Part shown: piece by piece, positions 13,233-22,299 of the stretch
Layout of the letters: the number at the start of each line of letters is the position of its first letter
How positions within the stretch are numbered: position 1 is the stretch's first letter
NCBI RefSeq assembly: GCF_020085105.1
Contig: NC_058055.1
Location: 28,247,372 to 28,311,371, forward strand
DNA: 64,000 bases
Direction: 5' to 3'
Origin: Siniperca chuatsi
Lineage: Eukaryota > Chordata > Actinopteri > Centrarchiformes > Sinipercidae
Translations under genes and position numbers: made by a program
Notes under the pieces: model-generated
The model's database searches: none
Seen by the model: only the letters and a program-made list of their open reading frames with translations
What the model was told of the DNA's origin: nothing

Positions 13233-14470
13233 TGTACTCGTGTCTTTGTGAAGATTAAAAACGACCAATTACAGTTTTAGATTTTGGAAAGAAATTCCTT
13301 TTTTTTAGAAAGTTATATTTTAACACATTTAAACTTTTCATACTAACATGACATGACGTGTGCGTGTGTGTGTGTGTGTTACCTGTGTGTGTGTGTGTGT
13401 GTGTGTTACCTGTGTGTGTGTTACCTGTGTGTGTTACCTGTGTGTGTGTGTGTGTTACCTGTGTGTGTGTGTGTTGTCAGGAGTCCGGTCTGTCCCGCTG
13501 GCTCGGTGCTCAGATGACACCGCTGCACTCCATCCCTCCCTGGGCCATCGCCGTCATCCTCTGCCTCCTCATCGCCACCTTCACAGAGTGTGCCAGCAAC
13601 GTCGCCACGGCAACGCTCTTCCTGCCCATCCTGGCCTCCATGGTACCAAAACACACACACACACACACACACAGTTTACACACACTCGTAATACACGCAG
13701 CATATTCACGCTGCAATCGTCAGCAGAGCTCGTACAGGAGCTCGGGACGGCGCCGTCGGTTGAGACTTCGCCGTTTTCTTTCACTATTCAGCTATTGCAC
13801 TTCCTGCAGAAGTTTCACATTAAAAGCCTACCAAGAGCGGGAGGGATTTTACCCTTTGAGCCACTGGAAGGCTTTTAATGTGAAACATCTTAGCAGGAAG
13901 TTTACGTTAACGGCGACAGACGAAACAGCAAAGCAGAGGAAACTCGAACTAATGAGTGAATGAGAACAGAATTATTATTTTTTACAGAAAAGGAAGTTAA
14001 CGCTGCTGATTTCTTCTTCTGTGATTTTGCACGTTGTCTCAGGGACGCTCAGCGTCCGTACATTGACATTTACTGAAGGAAAGCTGTTTTTCTGTGTGTG
14101 TCCCGACCCAGTCCCAGTCTATAAGCTTGAACCCGCTGTACGTGATGATCCCCTGCACCCTCAGCGCCTCCTTCGCCTTCATGCTGCCGGTGGCCACGCC
14201 TCCCAACGCCATCGTCTTCTCCTACGGTTTACTCAAAGTGTCCGACATGGTGAGTCCTGCTTTTGTGAGGGCGGGGGAAAAAAGACTACGCAGACCTACC
14301 CCGTGAATTCATATAACCCTCCTCCTTTGCGCCCCCTGCAGGCTAAAGCGGGCGTGGTGATGAACATCATCGGGCTCGGCTGCATCAGTCTGGCCATCAA
14401 CAGCTGGGGTCGCGTCATGTTCGGCCTGGACTCTTTCCCTCCGTGGGCCAATGCCACCGCACCTGTGTAG
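1111..14470 (+). CDS. slc13a5: Na+-coupled citrate transporter SLC13A5 (NaCT), 5'-truncated by the window edge
   Basis: Plasma-membrane Na+/citrate (dicarboxylate) cotransporter of the SLC13/DASS family. Ten phase-consistent exons: 1111-1343, 2492-2659, 3804-3987, 5656-5778, 6059-6271, 12473-12576, 13070-13191, 13481-13642, 14112-14249, 14342-14470 (TAG). They encode 524 residues; roughly the first 120 of the protein lie upstream of the window. Visible family marks are the first substrate/Na+ motif [11 protein letters not shown], the hairpin [11 protein letters not shown], the second motif [16 protein letters not shown], and the C-terminal [12 protein letters not shown]...WANAT. The end resembles human NaCT more than SLC13A2 or SLC13A3. 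med31 downstream matches human SLC13A5-MED31 synteny. The cytosolic loop after the first motif, encoded by the first three exons, is about 75 residues longer than in human. The acceptor at 3804 is the weakest junction (poor pyrimidine tract). Identification is firm; exon 3 start is moderately sure. Confidence 0.95.
1344..3803. other. Two slc13a5 introns around the 2492-2659 exon
   Basis: The introns at 1344-2491 and 2660-3803 hold no further exon or recognised repeat. Short runs such as CTTACGTCTCAT repeated around 1745-1785 and CCATAACCACA around 3105-3210 are degenerate local repeats. Confidence 0.55.
4257..4372. repeat. Interspersed repeat with ACTCAAGTACT/ACTTAAGTACA core
   Basis: The sequence starts GTGGTGGAAAGTACATTTAC and continues through alternating ACTCAAGTACTGTACTTAAG-like text to CTCCACTACATTACAG. 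The same start and core recur at about 27602-27745 and 55125-55300, and a related form at 6427-6740 and 52625-52870. Multiple copies in one window show it is a dispersed teleost repeat. The class is not determined. Confidence 0.7.
4440..4880 (-). mobile_element. LINE reverse-transcriptase fragment (L2/CR1-like), decayed
   Basis: On the minus strand, frame-broken translation gives FVDFSSAFNTI, then a [13 protein letters not shown]-like stretch, then [13 protein letters not shown]. These match the palm region of non-LTR reverse transcriptases (the FxDFSxAFDTI and [11 protein letters not shown] motifs of L2/Jockey-type elements). Stops and frame changes interrupt it, so it is an inactive 5'-truncated piece. 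It lies in the slc13a5 intron 3988-5655, antisense to the gene. Confidence 0.8.
4943..5045. repeat. Penelope-like terminal hairpin remnant
   Basis: The opening GTCCCTCATTCGTCCAGGA and GTAGAAAAGGTTTCAGTCG match the start of the element at 11345 and of the inverted repeat at 40450. Here the text folds back on itself: TTTCAGTCGTAGTCATCTGG is followed after about ten bases by its exact reverse complement. The arms are about 20 bp with no coding sequence between, so it looks like a collapsed terminal repeat. Confidence 0.65.
6427..6740. repeat. Dispersed repeat with CTTACTTAAGTAAAAGTACC core
   Basis: The run GAAGTATTCAGATCCTTTAC followed by TTAAGTAAAAGTACC, GTAAAAATACTCAATTACAAG and AAGTATTATC/AAAGTACA blocks recurs at 52625-52870, which has TTCAGATCCTTTACTGCAGT and AAAATACTCCGTTACAAGTA. 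It is a teleost interspersed repeat seen as two diverged copies here. Confidence 0.7.
6771..7000. repeat. Probable DNA-transposon/MITE fragment starting AGTGGTTCCCAACCT
   Basis: The phrase CAGTGGTTCCCAACCTCAGG, followed by GGTCGGACCCCTTCAAAGG and GGGGTCGTGAGATGA, is the familiar beginning of a common fish MITE family. I cannot see a clean matching right end, so the boundary is approximate and the assignment rests on memory of the motif. Confidence 0.4.
9330..9770 (-). repeat. GTTAGCATGCTAACA-type interspersed repeat, copy 1 (reverse)
   Basis: Contains GATGGTGGCGCTAGATGGAA, AGCAGCTGCTGGTGTTTCA and repeated TTAGCATGCTAACAT text. It is the reverse complement of copies at 28715-29160, 29945-30165 and 37075-37445. 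No terminal inverted repeats are evident. Confidence 0.8.
10415..10600 (+). repeat. TTTATTGATCCCC-type interspersed repeat, copy 1
   Basis: The text AGAATCAGAATCAGAAACAC, TTTATTGATCCCCGAAGGGA, then CGCACACAGGAGGAAGTGC and ATAATACACTATAAAACAGG occurs in reverse complement at about 55790-55990. It is a non-coding dispersed repeat, probably the tail of a retroelement. Confidence 0.75.
11345..12010 (+). mobile_element. Penelope-like retroelement relic: GIY-YIG endonuclease tail plus terminal repeat
   Basis: An open frame (11377-11781, about 134 codons, partial) carries a GIY-YIG nuclease-like domain: zinc-knuckle-like CSEENC, then [18 protein letters not shown], a downstream [11 protein letters not shown] and PSLNRNGG. 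This is the C-terminal endonuclease of Penelope-like elements, with the expected Y, R, H, E and N positions present. The reverse transcriptase is missing. Flanks match the hairpin at 40450-40737: the left flank has GTCCCTCATTTGTCCAGGAG, and the right flank has CTTCCGGATGGGAGCCGAAA and CGTCCAGACGACTACGACTG. It is a 5'-truncated, presumably dead insertion inside a slc13a5 intron, in the same orientation as the gene. Confidence 0.8.
12346..12382. repeat. (ATT)n microsatellite
   Basis: About eleven uninterrupted ATT units lie about 90 bp upstream of the slc13a5 exon at 12473. Confidence 0.95.
12577..13013 (+). repeat. CACACAGGTAACA minisatellite/microsatellite reiterating a splice donor
   Basis: Directly after the slc13a5 donor at 12576|12577 the intron consists of about 435 bp of (CA)n interrupted every 10-25 bases by GGTAAC. 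I count about 24 GGTAAC copies including the real donor, plus variants GGAAAC and GGTGAC. The array starts at the exon edge, so the donor ACACAG|GTAACAC looks like the founding unit. The array ends about 55 bp before the next exon (13070). Confidence 0.95.
13192..13226 (+). repeat. (GT)n microsatellite starting at a splice donor
   Basis: The slc13a5 exon 13070-13191 ends GGCAGCGAG and the intron begins directly with uninterrupted GT units, so the donor is the first GT of the array. Confidence 0.9.
13357..13475 (+). repeat. (GT)n array with TTACC interruptions, the reverse complement of the 12577 array
   Basis: GTGTGTGTTACCTGTGTG occurs five times. It is the reverse complement of the CACACAGGTAACAC unit at 12577-13013. 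It ends at the acceptor GTTGTCAG before exon 13481. Confidence 0.95.
13648..13690 (+). repeat. (CA)n microsatellite just after a splice donor
   Basis: (CA)n begins six bases after the slc13a5 donor ATG|GTACC at 13642|13643. Confidence 0.9.
13799..13901. repeat. Hairpin repeat, copy 1 (slc13a5 intron)
   Basis: The left arm ACTTCCTGC..GTTTCACATTAAAAGCC pairs with the right arm CTGGAAGGCTTTTAATGTGAAAC..GCAGGAAGT around a loop containing GGGAGGGAT. The same architecture occurs at 14983-15061 and 15205-15275, where the arm reads CAAATTAAAAG instead of CACATTAAAAG. Confidence 0.8.
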
Positions 14471-16193
14471 GAACGACAACCTGCTGCCTCATCTTTATTC
14501 TGTTTTGGGTGGAATTTGTTTTTTTGTATTCACACTTGCAGCTTGTGACTGCTGGTCCTGAGCCACCGGAGACGTCGTCTTGATGTTTGGACCTTCTCGC
14601 TGCTGACGCAGGACGCCAAACCGGAGGTTTTGTTGTCAAACTGGCCCCGCCGCTAATTAGTGGCGGCTTAAATCTCCAGAGCTGCAGTCAGAGGCATACC
14701 GTCAACTCTTAAATAAAAGTTGGTATTCAAATAATGGTCAAATCTCAAATAATACCCATGGCCACCATGAACAAGTAAAGGTCTGTAATATAGGCCAGGT
14801 AGGTAAAGTCCAGGTAAAGGTAATAATAGTAAAAGTAAATGTTCATTTCCACATCGCTAATATTCTCTTTTTAACACCAATACTGTTTTTATCCGCTAAT
14901 TAATTCCAGTCACTTCTACTTTGCTGGGGTTATTTTTCAATCAATGATAAGCTACTGTCAATGAAACTCAACACTTCCTGCAGGCGTTTCAAATTAAAAG
15001 CCAACCAGAAACGGGAGGGATCGTGTCCTTTGAGCTGCTGGAAGGCCTTTAATTTGAAACGTCTGTGAATACAATGCGCAACCCAAAGATGTTCTGTTGA
15101 CATCTCTCATTTTCATTCACTGATTAGTTCCAATCACTTCTACTTAGCCGAATTTTTGATCAATGTTAACCCGCTGTCAATGAAGCTCAACACTTCCTGC
15201 GAGTGTTTCAAATTAAAAGCCTAACAAGAATGGGAGGGATTATGCCGATCCGCTGGAAGGCTTTTAATTTGAAACCCCAAAAGATTTGTTACAATGACAT
15301 AAAACAATCTTTTGCATTTTCCTTTTCTACAATAATAATTATCTGAGCACCGCTGCTGCTGTTTCCAATTCTTCTTTTACTCCACAGTGTTTAACAGCGA
15401 TTAAAAAACCCCAGTAAAGTACAAGTGATTGGTTATTAGTTAGTGAATGAAAACAGTCGTAAAGTGAAGAAAAACTAAGATCAGATTTTTTTTAGAATCA
15501 ACTGGCAAACATTTTCTAGTTTCAGCTTCCAAAATATGAGCATTAGCTGCTTTAGCTTGCTCTGTTTTATATCACTGTAAACAGAATATCTTCAGGAAAA
15601 ACAGCAAAGTAGAGGCGACTGTAAATAAAAAGCGAATTAAAACAGAGTTGTTGTTAAACAGAGAAAGAGTCGTGGAAATGGACATTATGCTGAATTAAAC
15701 GTGAAGGAAATCCAGGTCAGTTTGCGTCAACATAAACTAATATAATTATAAAACGGGAATAATCTCTAATAGAAGCCTAATTCAAATAAATACTTGTTTC
15801 TCTTCAGTTGCGGTAAATAAAGTCTAATATCTGAGAATTTAGGGTTAGCTCTTCCTTAAAACTGCAAACTTTAACCCCAAACATTTAGTTAAAACCTTGA
15901 GAAGGTCAATAATAGTGATAGTCAGTACGACTTTATGCACAGATGTTATTTGGGAAACTGACTCTGGATCAGTGAACAGACTTCGAAGACGATACGACCG
16001 CTCTTATCCCTGTGAATTGGAATTATTTTAAGTAGTTAGAGAATATACTGTGTGTTTTGTATTGTTTTCTATTTAAACATCTGGTTTTTATTTACTAACG
16101 TGTGGGCGAGTGAGAGAATGTGAACTGTACAGACATAACCTGCAGAGTTTTGTACCACCTTGTTGCTAACGGGTTTTATTTGCTGTTAATAAA
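14471..16193 (+). other. Presumptive slc13a5 3' UTR with two polyadenylation signals
   Basis: No coding exon follows the TAG at 14468-14470. AATAAA occurs at 14712-14717, and a better-placed signal at 16188-16193 is preceded by a T-rich stretch. The long version of the UTR would include the two hairpin repeats. Transcript ends are inferred from hexamers only. Confidence 0.5.
14895..15290. repeat. Tandem duplication carrying hairpin repeat copies 2 and 3
   Basis: A unit of about 200 bp is present twice. Both start near TTCCA(G/A)TCACTTCTACTT, pass through CTGTCAATGAA(A/G)CTCAACA and CTTCCTGC, and end in a hairpin (14983-15061 and 15205-15275). The hairpin arms are GTTTCAAATTAAAAGCC and GGCTTTTAATTTGAAAC around a GGGAGGGAT-containing loop. 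Confidence 0.8.
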
Positions 16194-16923
16194 ACTTGAT
16201 CTTTAAAGAAACGTGTGACAGCTTGTATAATTAAAGCACTAATACTGGTTTTTACATCACTATATATCCTGTGCGTACTGTCTTACTTAAGTCCAAACCC
16301 AGTCCTGGTCTTGAACGTAATACTGAAAGTGTTGTTACTCCGTTTATGCAAATTCCATTTCTATAATATTAATCACATTTATGCATGAAGTTTAAAGCTG
16401 CAGTGATTGATATTTTCAGCCACTGGGAGGCAGCAGAACAAGCTATAAACACAACATGCATCAGCTCAGACAGTAGTTGTGTCTAAGTGATTATTTCCAC
16501 GTGCAGCAGTTATTCGCAGTAATCGACCTGGCTGAGCGTTGTGTTTACTTTATTCCCGGTTTGGTAAAACGTTTGTCATATCTGACAGAAGCACCGCGGG
16601 TTCAAATCTTGCGCGGCTTAACGTCGTTTTCTCGGCTAATGTTAAAAGGAGTAGCAAAGAGTCCCAGTGCGGATGCTGCGGCCGTATCCGTGGCGGCAGA
16701 GATGCGGCTGCAGAGCAAACCTGGACCGGAACCAACACACAAACGGTTCCTGTGGATCACAGGGAACCAAAAGGTTCCCACCATGACCCTTCGGGGGCCC
16801 CGTAGACTGCTGTGCTATTCAGATCAGAATAACTCACCACTGTGAATACATTTTGGAAATGGAGGATTCAAATCCCCCGGCTAAACACTTCATCAGTATT
16901 GATAGTGCATCTATTTATTTATC

Positions 16924-16926
<3 letters not shown>

Positions 16927-16982
<56 letters not shown>
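16927..16982. repeat. (AT)n microsatellite
   Basis: About 25 consecutive AT units. Confidence 0.98.
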
Positions 16983-16983
<1 letters not shown>

Positions 16984-17079
16984 GTAGTGTGTAGTGTATG
17001 GTCGCATCTGTTTGAGGTGTCTCACTCTGCCGGGAGCTTGTTGTTAAATGTCTCCCTCTAGCGGTCAGAATATGAACCG

Positions 17080-17294
17080 CAGGTGCCGGAAACCAACGTA
17101 AACTGTCGTAAAGAGAGCACCGATTTCCGGCAAAGATCTCTTCGCCCTTTTGATGGCGGTGATTAAAAAGCAACAAAGACCAACGCTCGGAGGTTTATTT
17201 GTTCGTATTTTAGTTTAACAGTCAACATAGTCATCTAAACAGCGGCTGTCTGCTGTTCTCAGGCCCGCTCCTGTCTCTGTCCGTAGCCGGCGTC
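17080..17294 (+). promoter_or_regulatory. Candidate med31 core promoter / 5' UTR
   Basis: GTGCCGGAAACC near 17085 and GATTTCCGGCAA near 17120 are ETS-type GGAA cores in opposite orientation, and TTTTGATGGCGGTGA near 17148 resembles a YY1 box. No TATA box is seen. This fits a housekeeping promoter just upstream of the ATG at 17295. The transcription start is not visible, so the call is inference from motif type and position. Confidence 0.35.
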
Positions 17295-19759
17295 ATGGAA
17301 ACAGGTTTGTAGCTCCTTGGTTCGCTAATATTAGTTTGCTAGCATAAGCCCTGTATGGAGAGGGCGAAACTCCATCAATAAAACCCGTGTATTTAAGTCG
17401 GCTTTACATGCTAACATATGACCAGTAAATGCCCGTTTGGAAATGTCTGAAGACATTTTCTGTATAGATGAGACTGACTTTTGAATTCGGCAAACAGGAC
17501 ATTTCAACAGCATTTAAATTATCCAATTTATTGGTGTGCTACAAACATCTTACATCATCTGAAGGTGAACGTTTAACTTTTTGCATCTTATTGAAATAAA
17601 GTGCAGCTTTCTGAATCACGCTCTTCAGCTGAGTGGCGAGTACGTGTTTCCAGTATTGAGATAAACAAACGCAGCGTTAAATTGTCAGATATTTGAATAG
17701 AGTCTGGTGATTTCAGTGTCGCGGTGTTTTTGTTTACAGGGATTAATTAGTTACACGCATTACATATTCTAATTGTTTATTTACATACATTTAACATGAA
17801 GACATTGTTACACTGATGTTTAGTTATGTAGGTGGTACAGACAATGCTGTTACGAACTACATTAGAAATTGTTCCAGTTAAGGACATCCTTATTTATCGA
17901 CAAAAATATGTGTTTGAGCATGAGCTAAGACATCTTCTGAATAGCTGAGACTGACTCTTCAAATCGGCACACAGTTCAGTTCACCAGTTAATTCAATTCA
18001 TTGTTTAACTCATTGAATACTGTGATACTGCTGATAAGCGATGCAGCGTTAAAATGGCTACATATCTGAATACAGTTTGGTTCGATATCTTATTTAAAAT
18101 GCACTCTCTCAGGGCTGCGGTCTGTGAAAGAAAACTAGCGTTGCAGCGTCCATTCAAATGGAACCTTTCAGTTGTTTATATAAATACATGATAAAGAAGA
18201 CACAAGTGGTTTAATATGACACATCCACATTTTCTTCACATCTTTTTTTTAAGAAGATGAAAATGTAAATAAACATTTCACAGCTGGAACGGAACCAGGT
18301 TTACTGGAAGTAATTATTGTATTGCATCGTCACGTTGTTGCTGAATATAATTTTTGCTGTTAAACTGTTGCGGTTTGTGTTTCCTGGTCCAGAGGAGCAG
18401 GCCAGGAACCGTTTCCAGTCGGAGCTGGAGTTCGTCCAGTGTCTGGCCAACCCAAACTACCTGAACTGTGAGTGACAGCAGACATCAGCTCGAATATTTC
18501 TACCGTTATATTATATTTATATTTGTGTGGTTTGACTATCGACAGTCGTCCCCTCTGAGTTAAAGATAGCTGCTTTTAGTCTGCTGTAGTAATCCACGTT
18601 TACAGCTGGAATACGGCGAGAAGCCGTCGAGGTTATTTATGTTTAACGCCTCCTGTTTCTCACACTTTGAGAGGTGACGTTGAGTTATTTGTTAAATTAA
18701 AATCCACAAAGGACATGACAATAGTGCCACAGTGAAAAATGTGTCGCGCACAAACATCCTCACTTCCTGTTTCTCCAGTTTTGGCTCAGAGAGGCGTCCT
18801 GAGGGAGAGACCCTTCATTAACTACCTGAAGTACCTGCTGTACTGGAAGGAGCCCGAGTACGCCAAGTTCCTCAAGTAAGACAACCGGCTTGATGGCTGC
18901 ATTTATACAGCGCTTTTATCTTCTCGTCAACAAATCCCAGACCATCATGAACGTCTCTGCTAACAGGTGTGTGTGCGTATCACAGCCTCCATCGTCGTCC
19001 AGAAACTGTTAAAACTCATCAGTGAGCCGCTCTGCTGCACTGGGTGACATGTTCCTTCATCACCATGAACACACACACTGTAGTTTATTCTGACTCCGCC
19101 CCACACACACCGTCCTGCTGCCCCAAACACTCACTACAGCACCACATGTGGATTCATCCGCCGCTGGAAATAGTCCCCAACAGATGCTCTGTTTCCTCCT
19201 GTTGGTCTGATAGAAACTACAGCGAGCAGCTGTTTGAGGAAACTACTGAGCCTTTTTAAACAGGAAACTACAGATCTGTGTTTTTAAAGGTCTTCAGCAG
19301 GAGCCAATGGGCTCGCAGCTGAGAGCCGCAGACAGGAAGTGAGACGGCGCTGAGAGACGGAGCGACGTGTTGCTGGTTTGAGTCTGAACGTGAGATTTGT
19401 TGACGATAAGAAAAGTATAGAATAACATCAGACTGCAGTCACGTTGCTTTGCCCCTCGTTCACACAGAAAACCAGATCCAGCGTCTCGGGCTGGTCGCTG
19501 CTGTGGTCGCTTTCCTTCACAGATCTGAATCTCCTCCCTCTGCAGGTATCCTCACTGCCTGCACATGCTGGAGCTGCTGCAGTACGAACACTTCAGGAAG
19601 GAGCTGGTCAACGCTCAGTGCGCCAAGTTCATCGACGAGCAGCAGCTGCTGCACTGGCAGCACTACTCCAGGAAACGCACCCGGCTGCAGCAGGCGCTGG
19701 CCGAGCAGCAGCAGCCGCAGCAGCAGCCGCCGCCGCACGGCAACGCCGCCGCCAAGTGA
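17295..19759 (+). CDS. med31: Mediator complex subunit 31 (SOH1)
   Basis: Small conserved subunit of the Mediator middle module, which bridges transcription factors and RNA polymerase II in the nucleus. Four exons join in phase: 17295-17304, 18393-18467, 18779-18875, 19546-19759 (TGA), giving 131 residues, the same length as human MED31. The product begins METEEQARNRFQSELEFVQC. It carries the family signature LANPNYLNFLAQRG, NYLKYLLYWKEPEYAKFLKY, HCLHMLELLQYEHFRKEL and CAKFIDEQQLLHWQHYSRKR. The tail is LQQALAEQQQPQQQ, then P/H/A-rich, encoded by a CAG/CCG-rich stretch that is more proline-rich than the human tail. The first exon encodes only three residues plus one base, and the ATG sits in TCATGG context. 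An ATTAAA at 19939-19944 is the likely poly(A) signal. Identification is essentially certain. Confidence 0.98.
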
Positions 19760-20144
19760 CGGTGTCACTGGAGGCGGGAGGACTGTACAGAGGAACGTGT
19801 GGGAGAGTCAAAGTGTGGATTACAGCTCCGCTGATACGGGAGTTTTGATGTTTGAAAAGAACGTAATAATGACACGTCGGCCAATACTCTTTGTTTTTAT
19901 TTTTTTACACAAACAGTTTTGGTCCCTTAAATGTGGTTATTAAAGAATTGTGATCAGGGTGAGTACTGAGTGGAGCCTTTTATAGTGTAAAAACAAACCA
20001 TACAGCAAAGCGACGCTGATCCTTACGTCGCCGTGGTAACAGGCAGCGCGGCGGCTGATTGTGAAATGCCTGTAAGTTAAAAAAGCCAACGGTTGCCTAT
20101 GACCTCTCCGGTGACGCTGCCATTCTTCACTTGTGAGGCGAAAC

Positions 20145-20462
20145 AGGGCTGCAACTGACGATTACTTTCATTATCGACTAATCTGTCGATCCTTTTCTCG
20201 ATGAATCGATTAGTTGTTCGTTTTAAAATGTCAGAAAACGGTGATGGACGTCGATCGGTGTTTCCCAAAGCCCGAGGCGACGTCCTCAAACGTCTCGTTT
20301 AGTCCACGACCCAAAGGTGATCAGTTTACCGTCACAGAGGAGGAAAGAAAGCAGAACATATTCACACTCGAGAAGCTGAAATCAGAGAATTTGGACCCAA
20401 AATGATTAATCGATTATCAAAATAGTTGACGATTAATCGACTAATGGTTGCAGCTCTGTACC
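20145..20462. repeat. MITE-like element with CAGGGCTGCAACT ends
   Basis: The left end CAGGGCTGCAACTGACGATT and the right end ATCGACTAATGGTTGCAGCT are imperfect inverted repeats, rich in ATTAATCGATTA text. Diverged relatives occur at 10672-10860, 22905-23250, 31925-32120 and 53255-53490. No protein is encoded; a non-autonomous DNA transposon is likely. Confidence 0.65.
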
Positions 20463-21389
20463 TGAAACAGAAACACCTGAAGCCAAACAAACGTCTTTCA
20501 GAAGAGACGTTTCTCGGTTCCCCGGCCTGTAAGGCGCTAACAAGATTTCCGGCCATCCGGCGAGTTCCAGTCCCGGATCAGGGAAACTTCACTGGTCAAT
20601 AATAAGCAGAGACTGAGAAAAGTTACAGACACTCTGCATCTTAACGCGTATGGACATTTTTTAATAAAATATTTGACGTTTGAAGCTTTTATATTTCCTT
20701 TGATTTCCATGGATGTGATGACAAATTTAATATTTGCAGCAAGTGAAACAGAAACTCAACAGTCATTATTCACTTTAGAGTCATCTTTTTCATAGCAGTT
20801 GGCTATTACATTTTCTATTTTTCTTTACGCAACATGCAAGGGGACAAAAATCTGTGTGTTGAGAAAACACTCGTCTGTATTTCTATCGAATACAGAAATA
20901 AATGTAGATTTCTAGAAATAGAGAAATGTATTTGCTGATTAATTACCGACATTTATTTCTACACTTAACACATATACATTTACTTTTATTAGTATGTAAT
21001 CATTTCAGCCTTTACTTATGTATTTATTATTTTATTCATTAAATTATTTATTTATGTTTATTGACGAATCAGTCATTTATTTTTTTTGTCCTCTACAGAT
21101 TTTATTTTGAAAAAAATATAAGGAAATCCCCGCTCTGGTAGAAATAACTACACCAAGTGTAATTTTTTCAGCCACAACAGATTAAATATTACTGTTAGAA
21201 TGAAGTACAGCAACAGCAGTGTTTGACTTACAAGTTTATTTTTATTAATAATTGACATTTTGAAGTGATATCGCTTTTATCCTGAAGGATTCGGGTCGGA
21301 AGTTGATTTTGTTGCATTTACCGGAACCTCGAACTATTCTGCTCACTACACCTCTGTCGTTGTGTTATAACGGTAGCGGTGTTGCAACG

Positions 21390-21513
21390 TGAGTCGTCCC
21401 CCCCTTCGCAGAATGGGTGCCCACCGACTCACTTAATATTTCAGCGATGTTTCCTTGATTTCCGCAGCAAACGGTCGGGACACCGGCACGGATAAAGGCG
21501 GACGGCGACTACG
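21390..21513 (+). promoter_or_regulatory. Possible non-coding first exon and promoter of the monooxygenase gene
   Basis: The coding start at 22300 lies seven bases after an acceptor (TCTGTGTCAG, 22283-22292), so a 5' UTR exon must exist upstream. The GC-rich stretch around 21455-21513 ending GACTACG|GTAACTC is the best donor-bearing candidate. Weak evidence; other positions up to 22200 are possible. Confidence 0.3.
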
Positions 21514-22299
21514 GTAACTCTTATCTTATTGAAGTAGAGTAGAAAGCTACATAGCTAGCTAAACAGCTAGCTAGATTAAATAAAGTTTGTAGTCGTTAGT
21601 CGTTCTCTGTGGACATGCGCAGTGAGGAATTTTAACGGTCCACCTCAGTGATTAGCAAGATTTAATCAAACCGTTGTTAGCCTGTTAGCCGAGTAACAAG
21701 ATAAATTATTTTATTTTTCAGAATTAATAATTAAATAAATTTAAATTTCAGAGCAAACCCGCTAGCTTGCTTTATTTGTTGTTGATTTTTATCGATCGAT
21801 TGTGCTCTTTTAAAACAACACTGAAAAGTTTTTAGCTATGATTTAAATCATAAACATGCGCACTAAGTTTTAACAGGTGTTGCCTTCAGTCTCTTGGTGG
21901 GTCAAAGTCCACAGAGACTGAAACAGGTAAAGTTATAAACTGTCAGGTGTTCAGTTCACCTGGGGCCGCGTTCCGCCCCGCCCAAACGTTTGTTTAAACG
22001 GAAGTGGCGGTGCCTTTAACGCACTGATGTGTACGCATGCGCACTGCCTTTTTAATACGGCGGGGTTTATATAGATGACCGTTTCAAACCGTCCGGAAAC
22101 CGTAACAAAACGGCGTAACCCCGCCTATTTAACGTGAACGTCATATCCTGTTTTCAGAAACGGGGATTTTGAGAAACCTGAATATTCTACCTTCCTGATA
22201 GAAACTAGGATACTGTGGCATGTAAACGCCAGATCCCGAATAAGATCAAAACCAGGATACTGGTGCACGTGTTAACGCACTCTCTGTGTCAGGGTGCGG

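Larger units (their letters stand above)
16194..17294. other. slc13a5-med31 intergenic region and med31 5' flank
   Basis: No gene is seen. It holds an (AT)n microsatellite (16927-16978). The last 200 bp before med31 carries promoter-type sequence, annotated separately. Confidence 0.6.
19760..22292. other. med31-monooxygenase intergenic region
   Basis: It contains the med31 3' end, a MITE (20145-20462), AT-rich DNA (20640-21260), and possibly a non-coding first exon of the monooxygenase ending GACTACG|GTAACTC at 21513. Nothing else is recognised. Confidence 0.5.

Noticed and set aside
13358-13963. Plus-strand frame starting in Cys/Val repeats and ending past 13900
   Set aside because: Only its middle (13481-13642) is a real slc13a5 exon. 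The left part is the GT array and the right part runs through the donor into intron.
19444-19943. Other-frame long open readings over the last med31 exon
   Set aside because: The third frame gives the conserved MED31 sequence and a family-length protein. The others are shadows of GC-rich sequence.
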